Assembly (NCBI GenBank): GCA_943735955.1
Contig: OX030970.1
Span: 6,507,202 to 6,571,201, forward strand
DNA length: 64,000 nucleotides
Origin: Piscicola geometra
Lineage: Eukaryota > Annelida > Clitellata > Hirudinida > Piscicolidae
Reading direction: 5' to 3'
Shown: piece after piece, positions 50,601 through 64,000 of the stretch
How the letters are laid out: each line of letters starts with the position of its first letter
How positions within the stretch are numbered: position 1 is the stretch's first letter
Position numbers and translations under genes: made by a program
The notes under the pieces: model-generated
The model's input: only the letters and a program-made list of their open reading frames with translations
What the model was told of the DNA's origin: nothing
Databases searched by the model: none

Positions 50601-51789
50601 TATTTGTAAATAGGCAATATATGTAAATATGCAATATATGTAAATATGCAATATATGTAAATATGCAATATATGTAAATATGCAATGTGTGTAAATATGC
50701 AATATATGTAAATATGCAATATATGTAAATATGCAATATATGTAAATAGGCAATATATGTAAATATGCAATATATGTAAATATGCAATATATTTAAATAT
50801 GAAATATATGTAAATATGCAATATATGTAAATCTGCAATATATGTAAATATGCAATATATGTAAATATACAATATATGTAAATATGCAATATATGTAAAT
50901 ATACAATATATGTAAATATGCAATATATGTAAATATGCAATATATGTAAATATGCAATATATGTAAATATGCAATATATGTAAATATGCAATATATGTAA
51001 ATATGCAATATATGTAAATATACAATATATGTAAATATGCAATATATGTAAATATACAATATATGTAAATATGCAATATATGTAAATATGCAATATATGT
51101 AAATATGCAATATATGTAAATATGCAATATATGTAAATATGCAATATATGTAAATATGCAATATATGTAAAAATGCAATATATGTAAATATGCAATATAT
51201 GTAAATATGCAATATATGTAAATATGCAATATATGTAAATATGCAATATATGTAAATATGCAATATATGTAAATATGCAATATATGTAAATTTGCAATAT
51301 ATGTAAATATGCAATAAAGGAAAATATATAATATATGTAAATATATAATATATGTAAATATGCAATATATGTAAATATGCAATATATGTAAATATGCAAT
51401 ATATGTAAATATACAATATATGTAAATATGCAATATATGTAAATATACAATATATGTAAATATGCAATATATGTAAATATGCAATATATGTAAATATGCA
51501 ATATATGTAAATATGCAATATATGTAAATATGCAATATATGTAAATATGCAATATATGTAAAAATGCAATATATGTAAATATGCAATATATGTAAATATA
51601 CAATATATGTAAATATGCAATATATGTAAATATACAATATATGTAAATATGCAATATATGTAAATATGCAATATATGTAAATATGCAATATATGTAAATA
51701 TGCAATATATGTAAATATGCAATATATGTAAATATGCAATATATGTAAATATGCAATATATGTAAATAGGCAATAAATGTAAATATGCA

Positions 51790-54509
51790 CTATATGTAAA
51801 TATGCAATATATGTAAATATGCAATATATGTAAATTTGCAAAATATGTAAATATGCAATATATGTAAATATGCAATATATGTAAATATGCAATATATGTA
51901 AATATGCAATATATGTAAATATGCAATATATGTAAATATGCAATGTGTGTAAATATGCAATATATGTAAATATGCAATATATGTAAATATGCAATATATG
52001 TAAATAGGCAATATATGTAAATATGCAATATATGTAAATATGCAATATATTTAAATATGAAATATATGTAAATATGCAATATATGTAAATCTGCAATATA
52101 TGTAAATATGCAATATATGTAAATATACAATATATGTAAATATGCAATATATGTAAATATACAATATATGTAAATATGCAATATATGTAAATATGCAATA
52201 TATGTAAATATGCAATATATGTAAATATGCAATATATGTAAATATGCAATATATGTAAATATGCAATATATGTAAATATGCAATATATGTAAATATGCAA
52301 TATATGTAAATATACAATATATGTAAATATGCAATATATGTAAATATACAATATATGTAAATATGCAATATATGTAAATATGCAATATATGTAAATATGC
52401 AATATATGTAAATATGCAATATATGTAAATATGCAATATATGTAAATATGCAATATATGTAAATATGCAATATATGTAAATATGCAATATATGTAAATAT
52501 ACAATATATGTAAATATGCAATATATGTAAATATACAATATATGTAAATATGCAATATATGTAAATATGCAATATATGTAAATATGCAATATATGTAAAT
52601 ATGCAATATATGTAAATATGCAATATATGTAAATATGCAATATATGTAAAAATGCAATATATGTAAATATGCAATATATGTAAATATGCAATATATGTAA
52701 ATATGCAATATATGTAAATATGCAATATATGTAAATATGCAATATATGTAAATTTGCAATATATGTAAATATGCAATAAAGGAAAATATATAATATATGT
52801 AAATATGCAATATATGTAAATCTGCAATATATGTAAATATGCAATATATGTAAATATACAATATATGTAAATATGCAATATATGTAAATATACAATATAT
52901 GTAAATATGCAATATATGTAAATATGCAATATATGTAAATATGCAATATATGTAAATATGCAATATATGTAAATATGCAATATATGTAAATATGCAATAT
53001 ATGTAAATATGCAATATATGTAAATATGCAATATATGTAAATAGGCAATAAATGTAAATATGCACTATATGTAAATATGCAATATATGTAAATATGCAAT
53101 ATATGTAAATATGCAATATATGTAAATAGGCAATAAATGTAAATATGCACTATATGTAAATATGCAATATATGTAAATATGCAATATATGTAAATTTGCA
53201 AAATATGTAAATATGCAATATATGTAAATATGCAATATATGTAAATATGCAATATATGTAAATATGCAATATATGTAAATATGCAATATATGTAAATATG
53301 CAATGTGTGTAAATATGCAATATATGTAAATATGCAATATATGTAAATATGCAATATATGTAAATAGGCAATATATGTAAATATGCAATATATGTAAATA
53401 TGCAATATATTTAAATATGAAATATATGTAAATATGCAATATATGTAAATCTGCAATATATGTAAATATGCAATATATGTAAATATACAATATATGTAAA
53501 TATGCAATATATGTAAATATACAATATATGTAAATATGCAATATATGTAAATATGCAATATATGTAAATATGCAATATATGTAAATATGCAATATATGTA
53601 AATATGCAATATATGTAAATATGCAATATATGTAAATATGCAATATATGTAAATATGCAATATATGTAAATATACAATATATGTAAATATGCAATATATG
53701 TAAATATACAATATATGTAAATATGCAATATATGTAAATATGCAATATATGTAAATATGCAATATATGTAAATATGCAATATATGTAAATATGCAATATA
53801 TGTAAATATGCAATATATGTAAATATGCAATATATGTAAATATGCAATATATGTAAATATACAATATATGTAAATATGCAATATATGTAAATATACAATA
53901 TATGTAAATATGCAATATATGTAAATATGCAATATATGTAAATATGCAATATATGTAAATATGCAATATATGTAAATATGCAATATATGTAAATATGCAA
54001 TATATGTAAAAATGCAATATATGTAAATATGCAATATATGTAAATATGCAATATATGTAAATATGCAATATATGTAAATATGCAATATATGTAAATATGC
54101 AATATATGTAAATTTGCAATATATGTAAATATGCAATAAAGGAAAATATATAATATATGTAAATATGCAATATATGTAAATCTGCAATATATGTAAATAT
54201 GCAATATATGTAAATATACAATATATGTAAATATGCAATATATGTAAATATACAATATATGTAAATATGCAATATATGTAAATATGCAATATATGTAAAT
54301 ATGCAATATATGTAAATATGCAATATATGTAAATATGCAATATATGTAAATATGCAATATATGTAAATATGCAATATATGTAAATATGCAATATATGTAA
54401 ATAGGCAATAAATGTAAATATGCACTATATGTAAATATGCAATATATGTAAATATGCAATATATGTAAATATGCAATATATGTAAATTTGCAAAATATGT
54501 AAATATGCA
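51790..54509 (+). repeat. 1,360-bp (80-monomer) higher-order repeat in the 17-bp array, two copies
   Basis: The blocks starting at 51790 and 53150 carry the same variants in the same order at an offset of 1,360 bp, which is 80 x 17. These include GCAATGTGTGTAAATATG, AATAGGCAATATATG, the AAATATGAAATATATG unit, and AATAAAGGAAAATATAT at 52775 and 54135. Order diverges slightly at the right end of the second copy. Confidence 0.8.
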
Positions 54510-55529
54510 ATATATGTAAATATGCAATATATGTAAATATGCAATATATGTAAATATGCAATATATGTAAATATGCAATATATGTAAATATGCAATATAT
54601 GTAAATATGCAATATATGTACATATGCAATTTATGTTAATATGCAGTATATGTGAATATGCAATATATGTAAATATGCAATATATGTAAATATGCAATAT
54701 ATGTGAATATGCAATATATGTAAGTATGCAATATATGTAAATATGCAATATATGTAAATATGCAATATATGTAAATATGCAATATATGTAAATATGCAAT
54801 ATATGTAAATATGCAATATTTGTAAATATGCAATATATGTAAATATGCAATATTTGTAAATATGCAATATATGTAAATATGCAATATATGTAAATATGCA
54901 ATATATGTAAATATGCAATATATGTAAATATGCAATATATGTAAATATGCAATATATGTAAATATGCAATATATGTAAATATGCAATATATGTAAATATG
55001 CAATATATGTAAATATGCAATATATGTGAATATGCAATATATGTAAATATGCAATATATGTAAATATGCAATATATGTAAATATACAATATACGTAAATA
55101 TGCAATATATGTAAATATGCAATATATGTAAATATGCAATATTTGTAAATAGGCAATATATGTAAATATGCAATATATGTAAATATGCAATATATGTAAA
55201 TATGCAATATATGTAAATATGCAATATATGTAAATTTGCAATATATGTAAATATGCAATAAAGGAAAATATATAATATATGTAAATATGCAATATATGTA
55301 AATCTGCAATATATGTAAATATGCAATATATGTAAATATACAATATATGTAAATATGCAATATATGTAAATATACAATATATGTAAATATGCAATATATG
55401 TAAATATGCAATATATGTAAATATGCAATATATGTAAATATGCAATATATGTAAATATGCAATATATGTAAATATGCAATATATGTAAATATGCAATATA
55501 TGTAAATAGGCAATAAATGTAAATATGCA

Positions 55530-58010
55530 CTATATGTAAATATGCAATATATGTAAATATGCAATATATGTAAATTTGCAAAATATGTAAATATGCAATA
55601 TATGTAAATATGCAATATATGTAAATATGCAATATATGTAAATATGCAATATATGTAAATATGCAATATATGTAAATATGCAATGTGTGTAAATATGCAA
55701 TATATGTAAATATGCAATATATGTAAATATGCAATATATGTAAATAGGCAATATATGTAAATATGCAATATATGTAAATATGCAATATATTTAAATATGA
55801 AATATATGTAAATATGCAATATATGTAAATCTGCAATATATGTAAATATGCAATATATGTAAATATACAATATATGTAAATATGCAATATATGTAAATAT
55901 ACAATATATGTAAATATGCAATATATGTAAATATGCAATATATGTAAATATACAATATATGTAAATATGCAATATATGTAAATATGCAATATATGTAAAT
56001 ATGCAATATATGTAAATATGCAATATATGTAAATATGCAATATATGTAAATATGCAATATATGTAAATATGCAATATATGTAAATATGCAATATATGTAA
56101 ATATACAATATATGTAAATATGCAATATATGTAAATATACAATATATGTAAATATGCAATATATGTAAATATGCAATATATGTAAATATGCAATATATGT
56201 AAATATGCAATATATGTAAATATGCAATATATGTAAATATGCAATATATGTAAATATGCAATATATGTAAATATGCAATATATGTAAATTTGCAATATAT
56301 GTAAATATGCAATAAAGGAAAATATATAATATATGTAAATATGCAATATATGTAAATCTGCAATATATGTAAATATGCAATATATGTAAATATACAATAT
56401 ATGTAAATATGCAATATATGTAAATATACAATATATGTAAATATGCAATATATGTAAATATGCAATATATGTAAATATGCAATATATGTAAATATGCAAT
56501 ATATGTAAATATGCAATATATGTAAATATGCAATATATGTAAATATGCAATATATGTAAATATGCAATATATGTAAATAGGCAATAAATGTAAATATGCA
56601 CTATATGTAAATATGCAATATATGTAAATATGCAATATATGTAAATTTGCAATATATGTAAATATGCAATAAAGGAAAATATATAATATATGTAAATATG
56701 CAATATATGTAAATATGCAATATATGTAAATATGCAATATATGTAAATAGGCAATAAATGTAAATATGCACTATATGTAAATATGCAATATATGTAAATA
56801 TGCAATATATGTAAATTTGCAAAATATGTAAATATGCAATATATGTAAATATGCAATATATGTAAATATGCAATATATGTAAATATGCAATATATGTAAA
56901 TATGCAATATATGTAAATATGCAATGTGTGTAAATATGCAATATATGTAAATATGCAATATATGTAAATATGCAATATATGTAAATAGGCAATATATGTA
57001 AATATGCAATATATGTAAATATGCAATATATTTAAATATGAAATATATGTAAATATGCAATATATGTAAATCTGCAATATATGTAAATATGCAATATATG
57101 TAAATATACAATATATGTAAATATGCAATATATGTAAATATACAATATATGTAAATATGCAATATATGTAAATATGCAATATATGTAAATATACAATATA
57201 TGTAAATATGCAATATATGTAAATATGCAATATATGTAAATATGCAATATATGTAAATATGCAATATATGTAAATATGCAATATATGTAAATATGCAATA
57301 TATGTAAATATGCAATATATGTAAATATGCAATATATGTAAATATACAATATATGTAAATATGCAATATATGTAAATATACAATATATGTAAATATGCAA
57401 TATATGTAAATATGCAATATATGTAAATATGCAATATATGTAAATATGCAATATATGTAAATATGCAATATATGTAAATATGCAATATATGTAAATATGC
57501 AATATATGTAAATATGCAATATATGTAAATTTGCAATATATGTAAATATGCAATAAAGGAAAATATATAATATATGTAAATATGCAATATATGTAAATCT
57601 GCAATATATGTAAATATGCAATATATGTAAATATACAATATATGTAAATATGCAATATATGTAAATATACAATATATGTAAATATGCAATATATGTAAAT
57701 ATGCAATATATGTAAATATGCAATATATGTAAATATGCAATATATGTAAATATGCAATATATGTAAATATGCAATATATGTAAATATGCAATATATGTAA
57801 ATATGCAATATATGTAAATAGGCAATAAATGTAAATTTGCACTATATGTAAATATGCAATATATGTAAATATGCAATATATGTAAATATGCAATATATGT
57901 AAATATGCAATATATGTAAATATGCAATATATGTAAATATGCAATACATGTAAATATGCAATATATGTAAATATGCAATATATGTAAATATGCAATATAT
58001 GTAAATATGC
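55530..58010 (+). repeat. 1,241-bp (73-monomer) higher-order repeat in the 17-bp array, two copies
   Basis: The blocks starting at 55530 and 56771 match at 1,241 bp, which is 73 x 17, over the GTGTGTAAATATG, AATAGGCAA and AAATATGAAATATATG landmarks. Their AATAAAGG units lie at 56311 and 57552. They are shortened relatives of the 80-monomer block, so different unequal exchanges acted on one ancestral block. Confidence 0.8.
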
Positions 58011-61000
58011 AATATATGTAAAGATACAATATATGTAAATATGCAATATATGTAAATATGCAATCTATGTAAATATGCAATATATGTAAATATGCAATAT
58101 ATGTAAATAGGCAATATATGTAAATATGCAATATATGTAAATATGCAATATATGTAAATATGCAATATATGTAAATATGCAATATATGTAAATATGCAAT
58201 ATATGTAAATATGCAATATATGTAAATATGCAATATATGTAAAAATGCAATATATGTAAATATGCAATATATGTAAATATGCAATATATGTAAATATGCA
58301 ATATATGTAAATATGCAATATATGTAAATATGCAATCTATGTAAATATGCAATATATGTAAATATGCAATATATGTAAATATGCAATAAAGGAAAATATA
58401 TAATATATGTAAATATGCAATATATGTCAATCTGCAATATATGTAAATATGCAATATATGTAAATATACAATATATGTAAATATGCAATATATGTAAATA
58501 TACAATATATGTAAATATGCAATATATGTAAATATGCAATATATGTAAATATGCAATATATGTAAATACGCAATATATGTAAATATGCAATATATGTAAA
58601 TATGCAATATATGTAAATATGCAATATGTGTAAATATGCAATATATGTAAATATGCAATATATGTAAATATGCAATATATGTAAATATGCAATATATGTG
58701 AATATGCAATATATGTAAATATGCAATATATGTAAATGTGCAATATATGTAAATATACAATATATGTAAATATGCAATATATGTAAATAAACAATATATA
58801 TTTAAATATGCAATATATGTAAATATGCAATATATGTAAATATGCAATATATGTAAATATGCAATATTTGTAAATATGCAATATATGTAAATATGCAATA
58901 TATGTAAATATGCAATATATGTAAATATGCAATATATGTAAATATGCAATATATGTAAATATGCAATATATGTAAATATGCAATATATGTGAATATGCAA
59001 TATATGTAAATATGCAATATATGTAAATATGCAATATATGTAAATATGCAATATATGTAAAAATGCAATATATGTAAATATGCAATATATGTAAATATGC
59101 AATATATGTAAATATGCAATATATGTAAATATGCAATATATGTAAATATGCAATATATGTAAATATGCAATATATGTAAATATGTAATAAAGGAAAATAT
59201 ATAATATATGTAAATATGCAATATATGTAAATCTGCAATATATGTAAACATGCAATATATGTAAATATACAATATATGTAAATATGCAATATATGTAAAT
59301 ATACAATATATGTAAATATGCAATATATGTAAATATGCAATATATGTAAATATGCAATATATGTAAATATGCAATATATGTAAATATGCAATATATGTAA
59401 ATATGCAATATATGTAAAAATGCAATATGTGTAAATATGCAATATATGTAAATATGCAATATATGTAAATATGCAATATATGTAAATATGCAATATATGT
59501 GAATATGCAATATATGTAAATATGCAATATATGTAAATATGCAATATATGTAAATATACAATATATGAAAATATGCAATATATGTAAATAAACAATATAT
59601 ATTTAAATATGCAATATATGTAAATATGCAATATATGTAAATATGCAATATATGTAAATATGCAATATTTGTAAATATGCAATATATGTAAATATGCAAT
59701 ATATGTAAATATGCAATATATGTAAATATGCAATATATTTAAATATGCAATATATGTAAATATGCAATATATGTAAATATGCAATATTTGTAAATAGGCA
59801 ATATATGTAAATATGCAATATATGTAAATATGCAATATATGTAAATATGCAATGTGTGTAAATATGCAATATATGTAAATATGCAATATATGTAAATATG
59901 CAATATATGTAAATATGCAATATATGTAAATATGCAATATATGTAAATATGCAATATATGTAAATATGCAATATATGTAAATATGCAATATATGTAAATA
60001 TGCAATATATGTAAATATGCAATATATGTAAAAAAGCAATATATGTAAATATGCAATATATGTAAATATGCAATATATGTGAATATGCAATATATGTAAA
60101 TATGCAATATATGTAAATATGCAATATATGTAAATATACAATATATGTAAATATGCAATATATGTAAATAAACAATATATATTTAAATATGCAATATATG
60201 TAAATATGCAATATATGTAAATATGCAATATATGTAAATATGCAATATTTGTAAATATGCAATATATGTAAATATGCAATATATGTAAATATGCAATATA
60301 TGTAAATATGCAATATATGTAAATATGCAATATATGTAAATATGCAATATATGTAAATATGCAATATATGTAAATATGCAATATATGTAAATATGCAATA
60401 TATGTAAATATGCAATATTTGTAAATAGGCAATATATGTAAATATGCATTATATGTAAATATGCAATATATGTAAATATGCAATATATGTAAATATGCAA
60501 TGTGTGTAAATATGCAATATATGTAAATATGCATTATATGTAAATATGCAATATATGTAAATATGCAATATATGTAAATATGCAATATATGTAAATATGC
60601 AATATATGTAAATATGCAATATATGTAAATATGCAATATATGTAAATATGCAATATATGTAAATATGCAATATATGTAAAAAAGCAATATATGTAAATAT
60701 GCAATATATGTAAATATGCAATATATGTAAATATGCAATATATGTAAATATGCAATATATGTAAATATGCAATATATGTAAATATGCAATATATGTAAAT
60801 ATGCAATATATGTAAATATGCAATAAAGGAAAATATATAATATATGTAAATATGCAATATATGTAAATCTGCAATATATGTAAATATGCAATATATGTAA
60901 ATATACAATATATGTAAATATGCAATATATGTAAATATACAATATATGTAAATATGCAATATATGTAAATATGCAATATATGTAAATATGCAATATATGT

Positions 61001-62045
61001 AAATATGCAATATATGTAAATATGCAATATATGTAAATATGCAATATATGTAAATATGCAATATATGTAAATATGCAATATATGTAAATATGCAATATAT
61101 GTAAATATGCAATATATGTGAATATGCAATATATGTAAATATGCAATATATGTAAATATGCAATATATGTAAATATACAATATATGTAAATATGCAATAT
61201 ATGTAAATATGCAATATATGTAAATATGCAATATTTGTAAATAGGCAATATATGTAAATATGCAATATATGTAAATATGCAATATATGTAAATATGCTAT
61301 ATATGTAAATATGCAATATATGTAAATATGCAATATATGTAAATATGCAATATATGTAAATATGCAATATATGTGAATATGCAATATATGTAAATATGCA
61401 ATATATGTAAATATGCAATATATGTAAATATGCAATATATGTAAATATGCAATATATGTAATTATGCAATATATTTGAATATGCAATATATGTAAATATG
61501 CAATATATGTAAATATGCAATATATGTAAATATGCAATATATGTAAATATGCAATATATGTAAATATGCAATGTGTGTAAATATGCAATAGAATTTAAAT
61601 ATGCAATATATGTAAATATGCAATATATGTAAATATGCAATATATGTAAATATGCAATATATGTAAATATGCAATATATGTAAATATGCAATATATGTGA
61701 ATATGCAATATATGTAAATATGCAATAAATGTAAATATGCAATATATGTGAATATGCAATATATGTAAATATACAATATATGTAAATATGCAATATATGT
61801 AAATATACAATATATGTAAATATGCAATATATGTAAATATGCAATATATGTAAATATGCAATATATGTAAATATGCAATATATGTAAATATGCAATATAT
61901 TTAAATATGCAATATATGTAAATATGCAATATATGTAAATATCCAATATATGTAAATATCCAATATATGTAAATTTGCAATATATGTAAATATGCAATAA
62001 AGGAAAATATATAATATATGTAAATATGCAATATATGTAAATCTG

Positions 62046-64000
62046 TTAAAGTTTTTAACATTCTTTTTAAAGTTTTTAACATTTTTTTCAAAGTTTTTAA
62101 CATTCATTTCAAAGTTTTTAACATTTTTTTTAAAGTTGTTAACATTCTTTTTAACGTTTTTAACATTCTTTTTAAAGTTTTTAACATTCTTTTTAAAGTT
62201 TTTAACATTCTTTTTGAAGTTTTTAACATTCTTTTCAAAGTTTTCAACATTCTTTTTAATGTTTTTAACATTCTTTTCAAAGTTTTTAACATTCTTTTTA
62301 AAGTTTTTAACATTCTTTTTAAAGTTTTTAACATTCTTCTCAAAGTTTTCAACATTCTTTTCAAAGTTTTCAACATTCTTTTTAAAGTTTTTAACATTCT
62401 TTTTAAAGTTTTTAACATTCTTTTTGAAGTTTTTAACATTCTTTTCAAAGTTTTCAACATTCTTTTTAATGTTTTTAACATTCTTTTCAAAGTTTTTAAC
62501 ATTCTTTTTAAAGTTTTTAACATTCTTTTTAAAGTTTTTAACATTCTTTTCAAAGTTTTCAACATTCTTTTCAAAGTTTTCAACATTCTTTTTAATGTTT
62601 TTAATATTCTTTTCAAAGTTTTTAACATTCTTTTTAAAGTTTTCAAAATTTTTTTTAAAGTTTTTAACATTCTTTTCAAAGTTTTCAACATTCTTTATAA
62701 TGTTTTTAACATTCTTTTCAAAGTTTTTAACATTCTTTTTAAAGTTTTTAACATTCTTTTTAAAGTTTTTAACATTCTTTTTAAAGTTTTTAACATTTTT
62801 TTCAAAGTTTTTAATATTCTTTTTAAAGTTTTCAACATTCTTTAATGTTTTTAACATTCTTTTCAAAGTTTTTAACATTCTTTTTAAAGTTTTTAACATT
62901 CTTTTTGAAGTTTTTAACATTCTTTTTAAAGTTTTTAACATTCTTTTCAAAGTTTTCAACATTCTTTTTAATGTTTTTAACATTCTTTTCAAAGTTTTTA
63001 ACATATTTTTTTAAAGTTGTTAACATTCTTTTTAAAGTTTTTAACATTCTTTTTAAAGTTTTTAACATTCTTTTTAAAGTTTTTAACATTCTTTTTAGAG
63101 TTTTTAACATTCTTTTTAAAGTTTTTAACATTCTTTTTAAAGTTTTTAACATTTTTTTCAAAGTTTTTAATATTCTTTTTAAAGTTTTCAACATTCTTTT
63201 TAATGTTTTTAACATTCTTTTCAAAGTTTTTAACATTCTTTTTAAAGTTTTTAACATTCTTTTTGAAGTTTTTAACATTCTTTTTAAAGTTTTTAACATT
63301 CTTTTCAAAGTTTTCAACATTCTTTTTAATGTTTTTAACAGTCTTTTCAAAGTTTTTAACATTTTTTTCAAAGTTTTCAACATTCTTTTTAATGTTTTTA
63401 ACATTTTTTTCAAAGTTTTTAACACTCTTTTTAAAGTTTTTAACATTTTTTCAGAAGTTTTTAACATTCTTTTTGAAGTTTTTAACATTCTTTTTAAAGT
63501 TTTTAACATTCTTTTTAATGTTTTTAACATTCTTTTTAAAGTTTTTAACATTCTTTTCAAAGTTTTTAACATTCTTTTTTAAGTTTTTAACATTCTTTTT
63601 AAATTTTTTAACATTTTTTTAAAAAGTTTTTAACATTCTTTTTAAAGTTTTTAACATTCTTTTTAAAGTTTTTAACATTTTTTTCAAAGTTTTCAACATT
63701 CTTTTTATTGTTTTTAACATTCTTTTCAAAGTTTTTAACATTCTTTTTAAAGTTTTTAACATTCTTTTTAAAGTTTTTAACATTCTTTTCAAAGTTTTCA
63801 ACATTCTTTTCAAAGTTTTCAACATTCTTTTTAATGTTTTTAATATTTTTTTCAAAGTTTTTAACATTCTTTTTAAAGTTTTCAAATTTTTTTTAAAAGT
63901 TTTTAACATTCTTTTCAAAGTTTTCAACATTCTTTATAATGTTTTTAACATTCTTTTCAAAGTTTTTAACATTCTTTTTAAAGTTTTTAACATTCTTTTT
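62046..64000 (+). repeat. 21-bp T-rich satellite (TTTTTAACATTC + TTTTTAAAG)
   Basis: At least 1,955 bp, about 93 monomers, running off the window end. The monomer is TTTTTAACATTC followed by TTTTTAAAG, 21 bp and about 14% G+C. Variants replace the first half with TTTTCAACATTC and the second with TTTTCAAAG, TTTTTGAAG or TTTTTAATG. TTTTCAAAG next to TTTTCAACATTC and then TTTTTAATG recurs as a compound motif at irregular spacing. Because 21 is divisible by 3 and stops are absent from several registers, both strands are open for hundreds of codons: Leu-Thr-Phe-Phe-Leu-Lys-Phe on the + strand and Met-Leu-Lys-Thr-Leu-Lys-Arg on the minus strand. No gene is called. Two T-tracts per 21 bp give a mean spacing of 10.5 bp. 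Confidence 0.95.

Larger units (their letters stand above)
49315..62045 (+). repeat. 17-bp AT-rich satellite (TGTAAATATGCAATATA)
   Basis: About 12.7 kb, or roughly 750 monomers, of TGTAAATATGCAATATA, about 18% G+C and with no CpG. Common variants are TATACAATA, AATAGGCAA, AATCTGCAA, AATTTGCAA, GCAATATTT and GCAATAAAT. A distinctive unit, AATAAAGGAAAATATAT, recurs at 51313, 52775, 54135, 55257, 56311, 56668, 57552, 58385, 59186, 60822 and 61996. Most intervals are exact multiples of 17. The minus strand of the monomer has no stop triplet in any register. Three monomers (51 bp) therefore give a 17-residue repeat, and chance frames run to over 2,200 codons. These are composed only of the repeat and are not called as genes. 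Confidence 0.97.

Noticed and set aside
54631..61248. Minus-strand frame of about 2,200 codons in the 17-bp satellite, rich in Ile, Tyr, Leu, His and Cys, resembling a membrane protein
   Set aside because: It is a 17-residue translation of three consecutive 17-bp monomers on a strand without stop triplets. Several registers are open at once and there is no sequence outside the repeat.
62104..63930. Heptad-like frames in the 21-bp satellite (Met-Leu-Lys-Thr-Leu-Lys-Arg and Leu-Thr-Phe-Phe-Leu-Lys-Phe), suggesting a coiled coil
   Set aside because: A 21-bp unit gives a seven-residue period automatically. Both strands are open, and the frame runs into the window end and into the 17-bp array with no independent support.
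49315..64000. Mitochondrial control region, telomere repeat or replication origin in the AT-rich part
   Set aside because: There is no telomeric hexamer, no mitochondrial gene and no origin signature. The DNA is explained fully by 17-bp and 21-bp monomers.

Overview
This window holds no convincing protein-coding gene. About 94% of it (roughly 60 of 64 kb) is simple satellite DNA in three families. The rest is truncated ribosomal DNA (rDNA) modules and short flanks. The source is an animal nuclear genome: the 18S-derived fragments carry the metazoan GGTGACTCTG...GATCGCAC block and the conserved run from the AACTTTCGATGG region to GGCAGCAGGCGCGCAAATT. From memory of 18S sequences, stretches such as GTGATATGC and CGGGTAACGGGGAATC look most like spiralian animals (flatworms, rotifers, annelids, molluscs). 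That placement is weak; the animal assignment is much firmer.

Layout on the + strand: rDNA module A (1-746); truncated module B (747-1072); a 9-bp satellite array of about 7.9 kb (1073-9003); a shared non-repetitive 3' flank plus a short unique spacer (9001-9210); module C (9217-9961); truncated module D (9962-10287); a second 9-bp array of about 37.5 kb (10288-47829); the shared 3' flank again (47827-47960), broken directly into the tail of an 18S fragment (47962-48022); module E (48026-48771); truncated module F (48772-49314); a 17-bp AT-rich satellite (49315-62045); and a 21-bp, T-rich satellite running off the window end (62046-64000).

The rDNA module is about 746 bp. It has about 480 bp of external-transcribed-spacer/intergenic-like DNA with several hairpins, then only 260 bp of 18S 5' sequence, which itself lacks an internal block of roughly 240 nt. 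Every complete copy shares the same internal deletion and 3' breakpoint, so a defective rDNA fragment became a repeat unit in its own right. Modules B and D break into the 9-bp satellite at exactly the same base, and both arrays end in the same 134-bp flank. A whole 'module-array-flank' cassette has therefore been duplicated.

The 9-bp satellite (GAAGACGAT / GAAGACGGT) is organised into nested higher-order repeats: 1.88 kb, 2.5 kb, about 0.94 kb, about 1.5 kb and 0.89 kb, each identifiable from rare marker units. The 17-bp satellite has higher-order repeats whose lengths are exact multiples of 17. The very long open frames in all three satellites follow from monomers that lack stop trinucleotides on one strand, and I do not call them genes. 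The most interesting points are the rDNA-promoter-region/satellite cassette, a possible origin of the 9-bp satellite from the 3' end of an acidic-protein gene, a 13-bp variant unit that rotates the reading frame, the strong purine skew of the 9-bp arrays, and the two-helical-turn phasing of T-tracts in the 21-bp satellite.
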